From: Antennarius striatus
Lineage: Eukaryota > Chordata > Actinopteri > Lophiiformes > Antennariidae
Reading direction: 5' to 3'
DNA: 64,000 bases
Assembly (NCBI RefSeq): GCF_040054535.1
Contig: NC_090798.1
Span: 2,774,501 to 2,838,500 of the forward strand
Shown here: positions 1 through 14,819 of the stretch, piece after piece
Layout: each line of letters begins with the position of its first letter
How positions within the stretch are numbered: the stretch's first letter is position 1
Program-made: the position numbers and the translations under genes
The notes under the pieces: generated by a model
The model's input: the letters and a program-made list of their open reading frames with translations, nothing else
Databases searched by the model: none
What the model was told of the DNA's origin: nothing

Positions 1-451
1 AACAAAAAAAATATTCTACCTGCCAAACGTGAGTCTGTTTGTTTAATCTTGTTAAACTTAATAAGAAGCAACTCCTCTACAGGTTTTTTTTTTTTTTAGA
101 GCAACATGGTCATAATCGTCCCTATAGTCCGGCTTCGCCGACGGGAACATTTAACGGTGAATTATTGCCGCTCTAATGTGGAGGAGAAATAGCAGGATGG
201 ACCATCGTCTCCTGCAGTGAGTCCATTGGCGGTGGTGTTAATATAGAAACCGCGTAATGGAGCCGCGATGAGAGGAGACGATGGAGGCCGGGTGGGTAAA
301 TCGCTCCGACTGGATGTCTTAACGTCCCCCCAGTGCAGGGTGATCAACGGAGGTTCATTCCATCTGAATTGCCCCCGTCTTCCTCCACTGCTGGAGGAAC
401 GATGGAGAGATGCAGGGAGAGCGAGAGAGGAAGAGAGGCAAAGGATGGAGG

Positions 452-453
<2 letters not shown>

Positions 454-549
<96 letters not shown>
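454..549. repeat. (TG)n microsatellite
   Basis: A perfect TG dinucleotide run of about 96 bases, seen directly. Confidence 0.98.
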
Positions 550-550
<1 letters not shown>

Positions 551-659
551 AGAATGGGGTCAGTAGCTCAGATCCAGACGGGCCTTTCCCACAACCCCCC
601 ATTTGACTTCAGGTCCCCGTTAGTGAAACAGAAGGGGAAATCGGTCAGTAAAGCTTGTT

Positions 660-663
<4 letters not shown>

Positions 664-717
<54 letters not shown>
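664..717. repeat. (TG)n microsatellite
   Basis: A perfect GT run of about 54 bases, 115 bases after a longer TG tract. The two may derive from one expanded locus. Confidence 0.97.
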
Positions 718-720
<3 letters not shown>

Positions 721-3700
721 AGGCTCAGATGATGGCTGTAACCATGATGACTCAGCCTTACCCCGCCCTGAATTGTCCCTCTCCTTCCTCTTCCTTTCCT
801 TCATCCTCCTTCCCCTCCTGTCTTTCATCCATACATTTTTCCCCTCTCCTTTCCCTCCCTATTTCTTGTGCCACCCCCCCACCCTCCTCCTTCTCCCCAT
901 TTTTTTGTCTCGGGGTTCATCTCTGCAGCATCTTTTGTGCTTCCACTGGCAGCTCCAGTCGATTACAGCTCAGGGTGTGGATGTTATCTCTGCCCACGTC
1001 CTTTCTATCTTTCTCCAAATTGCTGACAGTCGATTCTTAATTCTTCATTTAAAATATTTCACAGACAAAGACACAAGTTTCTTCAATGACAAAATAACCC
1101 TTTTTTGTACTAATGTAAGATATTTGCTGCTTAAATCTCAAAAACTTTTACTAACTGGACTCAGACAGCGCAAACCAGACAGCAAAGCAACCATCATGAT
1201 GTCACTACCCAGAAATCTGTGCGTTCAGTTTTTAGAGCCTGATCACCACCAGAATCTAACAGGCACTATTACAAAGGATAGAAAGCTCTTCTTCAGCCAT
1301 CCATCCCCCAGCCTAACCTGGATCCATCTCTCTCTCTTCATCTCAACCGCGTTAGAACGCCGCCTCCGGTCCGACGAGGCTTCTGCTATCGATCTACCGG
1401 AGTGAGAACAGGCTGCTGTTGTGTACATATCATGATTTAATGCCGTCATTATCTGCATCCTAGGAGCCAGCCAAAGGTCCGTGTGTGTGTGTGTGTGTAG
1501 GTGTGTGTTTGTCAGAATAAAATAAGCCTTGTAAACCAAGATACTCTTCACAGCCTGATTGCAGCTTGACATACTGTATTTGTGCAATCGTGTGACGTTT
1601 TGTCGTGTTTCTGTGATGAAGGCGTGAAACTGCGCTGCGAGTGTTTTCTGTGTTGCAGGAAAACATGTCGATTGTGTCTGGGGTTTTTTTGTTGTTGCTG
1701 TTGCGATGGCGAGCGTTCATGTGGGTTGATGCAGGCGTGGGTTGATTTGGCTATGTTCATCTCTTGTGTATGTGTGTGTGTGTGTGTGTGTTCGAGTGTG
1801 TGTCTCTGCAGCTGTGGCTCTTGTCCACTGTGTGAGGGAGAAGTTACAGCATCCTGTTCCTTTTCCTTGCTGCCTCTCCATCTGGACCGGAGCCAGCGTC
1901 AGTGCATTACAGCGGGATAAACCCCATTATCAGTGTGGAGAATAACGACATCCGGGCTGAGTCCTTCTGTTTCAACTCTTTACATTACATCATCATCTGC
2001 ATACATGCATCGCGTGAACTGAGTTAAATTGAAATATCCTCAAAATGTTGAAGTTTTTTTCTCTTGAAATGGATGTTAGGTGTGGAAACAAAAAAAGATG
2101 CATGAAAAATATCTGATAGCTAAAAACCCCTGAAAGTCCATTCCCTTGCATTTGCACTTAAGTATAGCTCTTGACTTAATGTCACATTCCACCAGTTCCA
2201 TCTCCTCCCTGACGGATGAAACAGCAGCTGCTGTGCCGTGATCGACAGGCCGAAACAAACCCAGAGTCTCGGGGACAATACACACTCGTAAAATACCACA
2301 GGGCAGCAACGGGGGGGCAGGAACATCTTTGCAGAAGGCACGATGTTAAACACGATGATAGCAGCCAGTAAAGGGTGAGAACGTGGGTTTGAGTAGGTGT
2401 CTGTCAAATTCAGATGCACGCTGGAGAACATACAAATACACCTACAACGTGCAGGAATGTGAACGATGAAGATAGATGTTGGAAAACCTGCGTGTCTATT
2501 TTGCATTTTATTCACACGACGATGATGTTTTGCCGCATTCCAAACAGCAAATGCAAACTTTTAGCCGTGCATCGGCCGACCGGCGCGACGTTTAAACGTG
2601 TGAGGCAGATTTAACACAATCTGGAGCATGTTCAATTCAATTAAAAAAAGTTTATTTGTCCCTATGGGACAATTGAAGCCCAGTTTTGGTGCAAAAGACA
2701 CGATTGGTGCACAAAAAGGGAATGCAAACTGGAACTCTTTTTTAAAAATTTTAAAAAATGATTCCTGTTAATGTTGAATCTATGCAGATAAAGTGAACCA
2801 TCTTAACCTTGATCCAAATAGGGGAAAAAATCTGCTGAAAATTCAGACTGATGGAGAAAAAGTTTGTCAATGCTTTCTGCTGACATTTTTCATTTTTGAA
2901 GCACAATAAAGATGTGACTCTGAAAATAGAAAACATCAAGGTTTGATCCACATTTAGACCAAAATAATAGCAAGGTCATCTCTGAGAGCTTTACTGACAT
3001 CACTTTGAATTCCGAAAAGAGATTCAAAGGAAAGATGTCAAGATTTTTAAAAGCGCTAAAGATCGACCTTGAACACAAAAGAATGCAAAATGTTGGAAGA
3101 CTCAAAAGAAAAAATAGAGTGTGTGAGCTTGTACGAGCAGTTCGATTGGGGTAAAAGAGGAAAGTGATAAAAGGGAGGATAGTGCTGAAGTGGTGAAGGC
3201 GTTATTAAGGTGTAGAAACTTCAGGAACGAGACATAAGGGGCTGGAAAGTGAAGAAAGGGTGTTGGAAACTGTGGGGAGGTGAGAATTAAAATGAGACGT
3301 GCTTCTCATGCCACCTTGAAAGACTTCTGGAAATAGACAGTTGAAAGACGATCGCGCTTTCTAACAGCTTTACATGAAAGTCCATTCATTTTCCTGCTTT
3401 TTGCAAATGATTGAGAAAAAAAAAAAAAGCATCAGTTTGTTTTCTTTGTGCTAAAAATAAAGTCACAAACAGCAGATAAGTAGCTGAAAATAACAACTAC
3501 TAACAGGTGCGAATGCTAACCTGGGTGCAAATTTCTGAATCCTACTATGGCGATGCCACAGCTCAGTATATGTCTACTACAGGCTTCACATGATGAAGTA
3601 ATTTAAAAGTAAATTCTGCTGCTCCCTCTTCAAATGTCAGATCAGTAATATAGTTGTTCTCTTCACCTCTTCACTCCTCAAATGACGCGTCATGTGAACT

Positions 3701-6700
3701 TCATGCCCCCCCCCATCCTCCACCCCAGGAAAACGAGGCGCCATTAGAGGGACGGTTTTTGCCATCTGGCATTCGTCTTTTCATCAGGAGACGACTCGTG
3801 AAGAAACTCGAACGTCACGGGTCTCAAGTCGCTTCATCCCTGGTTCACACCCTCCATCCTTTTCTTCCTCCTCCTCCTCCTCCTCCTCTCCCTCAGGCTC
3901 TTTCCCTGCACATCTTTTTTTTTTAAATTCCCTGCTTTTGTGCAACCAATTTCATCATCAGTTGATCATGAGAGAGATCATCTGATTGCTTTTCTCATCA
4001 CACAGCGTTTCTTTGTCTAAACAAATTCTTGAGTACTTCATCTGTTTTCTGAATCCATGTGCGACACGGACGTTCCAGATCATTTTATGTTTTTCGTCAA
4101 ACCACATAACTACAAGTCACTGCTGTCCAGTGAAAATATATCCCACATTATCCCACATTAAAACGCTCCGTTGTGAGTCGATAAAAATCTCTCCACTCGT
4201 TAAACTTGATGAACCGTTTTAACAAAATGGTCATAAACTGAAAACAAGGTGTCAGGAACATGTTTTCCCGGGATAGTGACAAAATATTTAACACGACTGC
4301 CAACCAAATCCTGAAAACACTCACACTTATCTGTTGATTTGTTGTTTTTGTTTTCAGAAACAGACAGAAAATCGAGTTGTTGTGTTTTTTTCCAATACAG
4401 TATTCTTTTAAATATTTAAACATATATTATTAAATATATGTTTTTGACACAAGCTCCTCTTTTGATGCTCCTGTAACCCCAACAACAGTCATATGACGTT
4501 AATCGTCCAATCAGCAACATCATCTCGTCCATGAGGCATCTTGAAATACACATTTTTAACTTTGCTTTCTATTATCTCACTATATTTGAGTTGTTTTAAT
4601 GTATTTTTTTTTACTTTACTTTAACTTCTTTTAAAACATCTTTAGTTCAATATGGCTTCCTTTGTCTCTATTGTATTTTATTATTTACAGTCAGGAAAGA
4701 CATTCTAATAATCTCCAGTCCTGATGTAGACTCTTCTTACAGATCGTATTCTTTTATAAAAACGTTTAATTACAAGTTGTTTATTCTTATATATTTTCAT
4801 GCATATTTCCATTTCTTTAGATTTTTTTTTTTGTGGTAGAACTTTTCATAAAGCCCTCCAAATTTTAAGGATTATTTGCAAAATAGCACAACCAGGTGTT
4901 AAAAACCTGTTTACAGCAGGCTTGGCTTACAGCTAGCAATCTGTGTGTGCGTGTGTGTGTGTGCGTGCTTGTGTGTGTGTGCGTGTGCGTGTGCGTTCAG
5001 GTTTGGATCCATATGTGAATATGTTAAAATAAAATGTCACTCTCTTTCAAACACTGCAGCAAAACTCTGAGGTGTGTTTTTTGATGCCAGAGCAGAAGTG
5101 AAGGATGCTGAGATGAGGATCCGGATGTATTTTTGACTTCACAGCAGGATGTCTGGAGCAGCTGATGTCAGCTCATCATTTGCACCTTAAGTCATATTTT
5201 GCCTGGAAGTTTTTCGCGCCGAAATGATGTCGCTGTCGCCCGTCTGGCTCCTGCACAAGCGTGCAAACAGCCCAGAAACACGTGCACGTTCCCGACAAAA
5301 AAATAAAAACTCTCTCACATCCTTGTTTCATCCCCCCCCCCCAACCCCCACACCTCCTCCCTTCCTCTCCGTCTCTCCTCCCAGAGGCGCAAAGATATTT
5401 TTATCTTCCATAAAGCCCAAACACTAATGAAGCATTGACGACACAAATACATTTCCATGATTTTTTTCCCCCCATCATTCTGCTGCTTTGTGCAGAATGA
5501 TGGAAGAGTCTAGATGGAATTGGACTCGTCTGTTGCGTCCCAATGAAAACTGTACCTTTTTAAAATATCCATGTAATCATGTAAGACATGGAGTTGACAT
5601 GGTTTCCGGTCTATTTCGTGACTGGCTCAACAAAAATAAACAAGATCTTCTTTGTTCTGTAACACTTGGATGCTGTCTAACATCTTTAGCTCCAGACACA
5701 GCGGTTTACAGGAGGAGGACAATCAGGAAATATCTCCTCTGTTGTTGCATCATCATATGACTCAAAAAAGAAACACTTAATCAACCGCAGGAGACCTGCG
5801 AGCAGCGACTCACAGCAGAATCCTGCATGATGCAACGCTTTGTCATCAATCCTGACATTCAGAGGCCGTTTTCTCGTTCGGATGGCTGTGGCCACCGGCT
5901 GCAGGATCATCATGAAATAAAGGTGCTGACGTCACCGATGGCAGCCACAGCGTAAAGATGCATGGAGTTAAAAAAAAAAAAAACCAGACTGATGACTTAT
6001 CAGGTGCTGAAGGTTACTGATTTCCTTACGGTAGATTAAGCAGATGGAAGCGGGGATTTTAATGGATTAGGGAATTAATCCTAGTTCGACGCTCGGCGAT
6101 GTTGGGAATGCGTGGCAGCATCGTTGCCATGGGTCACCGAATCCTGAAGTTTGGCTGAGAATTAACAAGATTTCCATTTTGATTACATGAAGTACAAAGG
6201 ATTGCATCTCCACACACTATAACATTTACCTCATTCTAGTCGCTAGATGAGGTTTTTTTCTCTTATATCACACCGCCAGCATTTCTTTCTAAATCTCTCC
6301 ACATCACATCTGGCATCTCTCTCTCTCTCTTTCTCTGGTTTTAGTCATAGCCATCTGGTCTTTTTCCTGCAGCCACTATGAAGCATTTGCCATTTAGAAT
6401 TTAGATTAAGCAGAAGGGCTGCTCCAGTGACGGGATGATCGTCTCTCGCTCACACTCGTGCACATGTGTTACGCATGTGTAACCATCAATTTTCCCCTGC
6501 AGCTATGCTTGCATTAAAAAGAAACCTGTAGAGGTATCCCAGCCTCATCGTTCTGCAACATAAAATGCTTTTATGAGGGAAATCATGAAGGCGTAATAAT
6601 ATTCAACGCACGGTTATATCAATACAAGATTCTTTAGTTGCTGATTCCAAACGCAGACCTGAATCTAGACTCAAACTGTGGCTTCCGGTGTCCTTCCTCT

Positions 6701-9700
6701 CCATTGTAGGACATAAATATTTCATTAACTGTTTAAACTGGATTCATGTCAGCGATTGCATTTACCCTATAAATGTATTAGCTAGCTGTTGCTCCTGAAT
6801 AGATGAGTGGGTGCTCGTAGCTGTAATTCAAAAGGCTATAAAGGCAAGTAAATGCGTCATTTTGAATGATTTTAATGCAGGATTGTCCACTGCAGAAGGA
6901 ATGCTGGATAAAAGCTTTTTTAATCTACCGTCTGATTCCGCAAACATGTTTAAAATTTGGACTATGCTGCACAGTTTTTGAAAAATAAACATTTCTAAAC
7001 ATATGTAAGAGTTATAAAGTAGTAAAAACTACATTTGAAGGTTTATGTAAATATAACCCCTTGAGTACTATCTTACTGATGTTGTCATCTTTCTCTGACC
7101 AAGAAAAAAAAACAGGCATAAATTTATATTCCAATATTTTTAGTGATGAATTTAAAAAAAAAAAAATTTTCATAAGGATTTTGTAGCTCATTTAGCATTT
7201 TAGCGTCTTTCATGCCATTGTTTTGGTTGTGCACTTGGCAGCCTACTGTTCAGTTCTTTGTGAATGCTCTTAACAACTATTTCCAATAAAGACAGTGAAG
7301 CATTTATAATTGTTTCCTCGAGCACTGCAGAAATCAGATATCCACTTAAAGGATAAGGTAGCATTGACCAAAATTCAGTAGTCGACCCAAACACAGATCC
7401 AAAATGAAGGCTAATCTCACTCTAAAAGCACTGAATGTGTAAAATGTTTGCCCACATGTTTGATAAATCAGTTTTTATTCACAGTAAGAACACTGAGACG
7501 TTCTGTCAGAGTAACATAATGCCGGTGTTGTTTGTTTGGAGGATCCTCCATAGTGATGGTGTTTTTTATGAATGAGGAAAAGGGTCGCGTTGCACAAAGC
7601 AGAGGGGATTAGTTTGAGTCCAGCTGCCCATCTTCCTCCCTCCATCCTTTCTTCTCTCCCTCTCTCTCACCCCTGCTCTCTCTCTCTATTCTTCCATCTG
7701 TCTCTCCCTCCCTTGGCGGCTGCTGTTTTTTCCGCTGGCCTAAACCCGGAGTCAGGAAGTTTGTCCATGGCGACGGTGAGGAAGTAAAGTCTCTGCTGGT
7801 CAAACACAGCCAGCAAAGATAATCTTGCTGCAGCTCTAAAATGCAGCTTGGATTCAAATAGCAGCAAAATTAATCAAAGATAATGTATAATTTTAACTGT
7901 AAATTTTCATATTTTGTAATGAATCACAGAAAAAAGACATGAGATGAGGGGGTTTTTTTGTGCATGTTTTGTCATTTTTGACAAACCAGGACTCTTTTGA
8001 ATGCTTTCACGCTCATATTGTCGTGATATTTGTTTTTGTTTTGTTTTTTTTTACTATTTTCCACTCGGTGAAACAATTCAATATTGTCACCGATCGTCCC
8101 CTGCGGTGCTTTTCTCTCTTTCTTTGGTGACCTTCACCCTCCAGCTTCACATGAGCTTGTGCCAAAAAAACACGAGGCTATCTATCTGTATGCACGACAC
8201 ATCCACACGCTCCCTACAGTGTGTGTGTGTGTGTGTGTGTGAGTGTTTTGTGTTTGTGTGTCACTTGGGGCGGATTGATTGTTGGCTCGGCCCACACAAA
8301 CACACAGTGTTCCTCTACAGCTTAAAGAAAACTGTGAGGGAGGAACACACCAAAATACACGTAAACAGAAAAACACACACAAGCGGCTGTAACCGTTTAA
8401 TATTACATAACGATAAAGGATTGTAAAGTAATTAACTGATGTATAAATTCACAATACAACCACTTGTGCACACGAGCCACATGAAGTGGTATATTATATG
8501 TAATGATTTTAGGATGGCAGGTGCGCCTTGGAAAGAGCGGTTAACCCAATTTTGAGGGATGAATACTGTCGGTGGCGGCGACTTGAAGTGAGGACCTTGG
8601 ATTTTAAAACATGAAAAGGGAAGAAGTTGTTTGGTAGAGTGATGAAAATCTCTGAAACAAAGTCGTGCCACCGGATTAATAGACTCTTAAGTGATAAATC
8701 AAATACAAATAGAATCTTTTTAGACATCTTATGGATGAAACAAACCAAAACCACCAGAAATGGTTTGGGGGAGCATTAACCTTCTCCTTTCCACGGCCGT
8801 ATTAGTGGTTCTGGAAGCCTTTGGCGCTTCACTGCCCTCCTACGGTTGTATTGATTGCTCATCATTAGTTCTCATCAATTGGTGCCTTTATCTGATGTCC
8901 TTTCAGATAAACCATCATGCTTCCATCAAACTGAACATTGGATTGTGTGATTGACAAAGGCTGTCATGAAGTTATTGATTCTACAGATTTCTTTTGCAGA
9001 CTGAATAGAAGTCAAGCCCGGTTGCACGGTAACAGTATCCGCACAGGATTTATAGTGGAAGACTTTTATACCCCCCCCCCCAAAAAAAATAAAAAAATCT
9101 GAGCACAAGATACAGTCTGCATCTGTTTTAGTCATATTACAGCAGATGGTGTTATACTGTTGCCGTGGAGATTTTTGTTCATAGCACCTTTTTTTTTTTC
9201 TTCATGTCAATTTAAGTCCATAAAAACACCCAAAATCTAGTTTTGCCATCCTGCCTTTTGCCCCCCCCCCCCCCCCCCCCCACCAAGCACAATAAGGATT
9301 AAATTGTTTCAAAGGGGTCAAAAACTGTTTTCAGGGTTCAACCAGGAGTAAATTGTGCATTTGTTTTTGCCTCATTCTTAATATTTCCCCTGGAAACTGC
9401 CATTAGTTTCTAATTTTTCTAAGTTTTTATTTTTTTTTAATCACACCAACATCGTAGCTGGTAATAATTTATTTTTATGTTATGATTTATTTTTGCTTTT
9501 ATTCTATTTATTTGTTAAATCTTCCTAGCAGATTCTTTTTAAAAAAAAATGCATTATATGAAATGACAAAGGAAGGAACTGAGGATGGAAAGCAGGAGAA
9601 TAAAAGAGAACAGAAGTGGTCAGAAGAAATTGTCAATAACTGGACATGTTAATAAAAAAAAAAAAAAGATGACGATATTTAAATTAACAAGACTATTTTT

Positions 9701-12700
9701 ACACACAGTAAATCTTCTTTTCTACTCAATGAAAAATGGGCCACTGGCCTATATTCTGCAGCGTTTGGTTGCTTCTCCCTAGATTAGTGCTTCTTCGTCT
9801 CCCGTATCTCTCCCTCTCCTCTCCCTCTCTCTCGCTCTGGGCTTTTGAACTGATAAGTTCTGGCAGGATTCGCTGCCTCATTGGACACGAGGTCGTCTGT
9901 AAGGGAAAGCGCCAGTCCTCCTCCCATCTTTCCTCTCCGTCATCTAACCTATTCTCATCCTTCTTTTTCCCCCCACTTATCCCATAATCCTCTGCACACG
10001 ATCATTTTCTCCACCCTTCCTTTTCACTTCACTTCTATATCCTTTTTTTTTTTTTTTTCTCGTCCAGGGGAAGGGAAAGAGAGGGAATATGACGGATCGG
10101 AGTAGGGTTAATCCTGTAAAGGTTGGAAAATCACTTTCCAAACATATAAAAACAAAGACGATGGCGAGCAGAATGATAGGGATACACAAAGTGTTTTATC
10201 CCGGCGTTAATTTGGCAATGTTCCCTGCGAGAGAGGCGTCAAAGTAAGGTTAATGGTCAGGAATCATTAATGTTCCCTTGCTCCTGCGGCGGTGATACCC
10301 CTGACCTGCGTCGCCTCCATAAAGAGCACCAGGAGGCTCTAAAGAGCATCGTGACGAGTGAAAGGGAGATGCAACAGTAGAATAATAGTGACAAAGGATG
10401 AAACAGAGACTAATGGAAATAAAGAAGTGGAGAAAGAGCAGAAGGCGCCCACACATAACGGTCCAATGGGAGGATTGTATTTTTATTTATTACGTTTGTG
10501 CAGAGTTTTACACTAAGTTGATGTCATCTTCAATCAGAATCCACCTGACATAAAATCATACGTTACCAAATGGAACGTCTCCATGTGCCAGTTGCCATTA
10601 GCCGACGAGCCGAGCTGTTGGTAGATTACTGGTATGAATAAATCATAGTACGTCCATTACTGAATCCATTCTCAGGTGTTAAGAGATTATTGTAAATCAA
10701 CGAGTCAGCGAAATTAGAACATGCAGTGTCTTGAGAGTGCTTTACCAGAGTGCTGTGCTTGAAATGCAAATCGTATTGTTCAGTGGAGGACCTCAATTTC
10801 ATGCTCAGTGCTTCTATTGCACTTTATTATTTGACAGCGTTAGCAACTACATATTTTACACGTTGAGATTTAAAATTAAACGTACAATGAACCTAAGAAC
10901 TGTGATGAACCGTCATAGTTTATAGAACAACCAGTAGATAGTAAAGTTCCTTTTCATAAGTTTCACATCATCACTCAGATAGATAATGTGTCCAAAGGAA
11001 GATTATTTTATGTAGAAAATGTCTCCCACCAGGACTCTTTGTTTGATCTAAAGGAACTTTGATGACCTGCAACAGATCTGGGGTCAGATCTGCAACCCTC
11101 CCAAATAAGAATTTTTATATTTATAGAAAAATTTCAGATTCGTAAACGGGAATGTTCAATCAATCTGTGCACAAAAGCTTGCATCGTCTTCGTGTTGTCA
11201 ACCTGTGTGCTTTTATAGTTGTATTTAATGCAAAGATGGAGGCAATAGCTGGACCAAAAATAACCACAGGCAGAGAATCAAAGCTCTAGATGTCCCCCAC
11301 CACCTCAGTACAAATGAAATAGAAGGCCCAGCGTGTCGTAACAACACGGCGGAGCCCACCAGGACGCCGCAGTGGAGGGAGCGAGGAGGTGATGATGTGG
11401 AACCGGGACGAGGTGAACCTCACACTGATTGGACGAGTCCTCCTCCATCGCCGTCTGCAGGGATGATTGTTGCTTCTTATTGGAAAAAACCCACAGAGAG
11501 ACACGCTGGATTGATTTAACACCTGTGGTGTTAAGCACTTATCAATAATGACTGCTGCTTTAGAAGATGATAGTTTACACACAGGTACAGGGAAGACTTT
11601 CAATGTTCGATTTCATCAAAAAACAAAAAGGAGCAAGCAGCGAGAGACTCAGGATCTTTTACCAATCAGCTTTTAAATGAGAAAAACAGCGTAAAATTAG
11701 AATAAAAGTAGCATAATTGCATAATAAATTAACCCTCAGGGATATTTTCCTTTAAAAAATAGAATATCTTGAATCAGATTTGCTTTTGTTTTTTTATGCC
11801 TTAAAGTACGGTCATTTTCTGACTGAGAGAATGAAAGCGAACGAGAAGCTGTGGTCTGGCCGGGTAACGTCGGGAGTCATCGGGGAAAAAGGGAAGTGTT
11901 ATGAAAACCAAATTGTTGCGCCAATTTCTTTAATTACAGCCGGCAGCCACATCCAGCACAACGCTGCTGTTAAAACAGAAAAGATGTTCTGTTAGTACAC
12001 GGTTAGCCTTTCATTTTCTCATCTAGGATAAGTCACTTCGACTAACCCTGGAATTTAGACCAAACTCGATGGTTCTGCTTCGCTGTGGAGGGAATGAAAG
12101 AACAGAACTACTGTCACCGGAGTCCGACTTCATTTTAGGCTTATTTTAATTCAACAATCTGGATCTGGGCATTTTCTTTTTTTGTTAATTCCAAAAATAA
12201 TGCTGTGACAACAATGAAACTATAAGCCTAAATAGTTCAATCAAGGACCAGGAAGTCCACAACAGTTGAGTGAAGAACACTCCAAAGCCTCTTAAAGCTC
12301 AGGGGAGCTGTGGAGTTGGATCTCGTAATCCTTTGCAGGATAATGACTGTAAGTGAGCCATCTCTGTCACACCGGATCACACAGACGTATAATAGTGATT
12401 ATAGGCACTTATAGGGTTGAGGCATGATTGTTCACTCAGTTTTCTGTAATAAAGACTATCAGCTTTGTGAAATGTCAAGCTAACTTGGTATTGACAAAAG
12501 CACACAAAGACTCTAGGTATTATATTGTGTAAATAATAGTAATCTGTAAAACATGCTGCTCATCCTTGACATCCAGATGCATTCAGGGATACCCATCTGA
12601 GAAAGACCTTGGTGTGTTATTTTGTCTTGGCTAATTTCAGAAGGAGTTCAATTCCTTGAAAGGCCAGTTTGTTCCCCAAGTGTCCTTGAGCAAGTTCCTG

Positions 12701-13267
12701 TATCCCATGCTCATCCTGAGCCGAGATAAACAGGGTCAGGATCCACAATGTGGATGCGAAAGTCATGTTTCTGCAAGTTTGGTTCATGTTTGACCAGAAG
12801 AAGCTGTCAGTCAATTCAACTACAGGTGCAAAAATGTAGAACTAGAACAGTTAGAAAAGTTTTACCATGTTTTAGCAGTCCTAGCTGAAAATGTGGATGA
12901 ACTACTTCTGAAAACACACAAAAAAATGTCAGATTACATTATTCCTGGAGGTTGAATGCATGTGGATCATCCAGGATAATTTTAGCTTTGTTTTTAAATG
13001 ATTTTTATCGCAGGTTTATTAATAACTGAGGGTGAGCAACTGGGTCGGAGTGAAATGCTTGAAAAGAAATGCAATTTGCTGCATGTCCACAAATACAAAA
13101 TGATCTCTGTGAATGGGTAGGAGAGACCGGTGACCTGAGAGGTAGCTTTAGAAGGCGGATATTTGCTAAATGTGCGACTGCAAGCTCGTCTCCCTCCCAC
13201 TCTTATATCTCTCACCTCCTGCTGCTCCTGCAGGACTGAAGGCATCTTCCAAAAGAAGATGAGATTA

Positions 13268-13390
13268 TTGCAACGAGAATTCCATCCATCCGTCTTATCC
13301 GGAGTCGGGTCGCGGGGGCAGCAGCTTCAACAGGGATCCCTGAACTTCCCTTTCCCCAATCATCCTCCAGCTCTGCCTCGGGTCAGTGTA
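13268..13390. repeat. Fish interspersed repeat fragment
   Basis: The segment contains the phrases CCATCCATCCGTCTTATCCG and GGGTCGCGGGGGCAGCAGC followed by CAGCTCTGCCTCGG. This wording recurs in many teleost genomes as the end of a dispersed repeat, probably a LINE 3' part. The assignment is from memory of the pattern; the family name is not certain. Confidence 0.6.
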
Positions 13391-13933
13391 ACAGAGACCC
13401 GTCCTCTGTTGCAACGAGAATTGATGCTCTTAAATGGAAAGAGAAATAACAGAAAGAGATGCAACATCCTACAAAATTTAAAGTCACAACGTATACATTG
13501 CTGTTTTTTGCTGATTTAGACTTGACATGGACAGGAAAATGTTTTTTTTAATACATATAAAACCAATTTCCATCATATCGTGAGACTCCGTCACACCTAA
13601 AAGAAGCCACTAGTTATATAACATAGTATATAATCATAAAGCAGAGTAATGTGCAACTGAAACAGCAACACGGGTGCAGACGTCGAGTCTTCAAAAAAAC
13701 ACACAGTTGAGCTTTTATTGTGAAAGGGGAGACATTACGGTCTCTGCCCTGTCGCTAGGTAACAGTCTTCAGACCTAAAGGCAAAGCTGGTCCTGGTCTC
13801 CATGGCAACATCACTGGTGTGTGGGTGAATGGAGTTTTGATGTGTGTGTGTGCGCGTGTGTGTGTGTGTGCGTGTGTGTGTGTCCTCCTTCACTCAACAA
13901 AGATGCACTCAGCAGATTGAAGATCAGTGAGAC

Positions 13934-13938
<5 letters not shown>

Positions 13939-13968
<30 letters not shown>
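13939..13968. repeat. (TA)n microsatellite
   Basis: An AT dinucleotide run of about 30 bases, close to TG tracts at 13,839-13,882 and 14,160-14,187. Confidence 0.95.
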
Positions 13969-13973
<5 letters not shown>

Positions 13974-14781
13974 ATAGATGAAGAATTGTGAAATATGAAA
14001 AACCCATCTGATCTCTCCGAGTGTTGGTAGAATTGTGAGCATCGTCTTTTGTTGAACTTGACATTGTGTCTTCATCAACTCACACTCTTCCTCGGGAGTG
14101 TGTTCATTCACTGGACTGACTGCTCTGATTGACATCTGCTACATTTAGAAAGTACAATGGGTGTGTGTGTGTGTGTGTGTGTGTGTTTGTGTGTGTCTGG
14201 ATTTAAAGACCATAAATACATGAACATGAAACAAGATGAGGATAAAGTACATATAAAGGCCAGAGACGCTGACTGACTAATGTGTAAATCAGCCTCTGGT
14301 GGAGGTAGTGGGGGGGTGGGGTGGGGGTTAACAGTTTAGTCACAGTGGAAAAGAAGATAATAACATTCCATTGTAGTTCATTTATCGACAACGCTGTTGA
14401 GCCAGAGCAAAAATAATTCAAGCTGCTCACAGGGGGAAAGTTGTGAGGGATTGTGGTTGGAACGACGTTCGTGGATCCGTAGTTTTATTCTGGTGGGGAT
14501 CAAACTGGAAATGGTTCCATCCCAGTTTATGAATCAGCATCTGATTTGCTGCACATAAAAACACGAATAAACATCCGACTTTAATCCAACACACACACAA
14601 CATTGATGACATTTCAGTCTGTTCATGGAGTGGAGAGACTTTGCTTGTTTTGTTTTTTTCCTTCTTTATTTCTTTTGCATTAGCTTCATCTTTAAAAAAA
14701 AACTTTTTTCTTTTTTTTTATTTACCTTTTCCTCAAGCAATATTATGTTGTTGTTTTTTTTTAATGTAATAGCTCTTTCTG

Positions 14782-14787
<6 letters not shown>

Positions 14788-14818
<31 letters not shown>
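14788..14818. repeat. (CA)n microsatellite
   Basis: A CA run of about 31 bases. A further CA run lies at about 16,171-16,218. Confidence 0.95.

Positions 14819-14819
<1 letters not shown>

Noticed and set aside
268-664. Open frames with long Val-Cys strings
   Set aside because: They are translations of the TG microsatellite in several frames and have no other protein character.
668-1405. 245-codon open frame on the plus strand
   Set aside because: It starts inside a TG tract and runs through a pyrimidine-rich low-complexity region; no domain and no splice context.
13163-13519. 118-codon plus-strand frame
   Set aside because: Its middle is a dispersed fish repeat, so the frame is most likely accidental.
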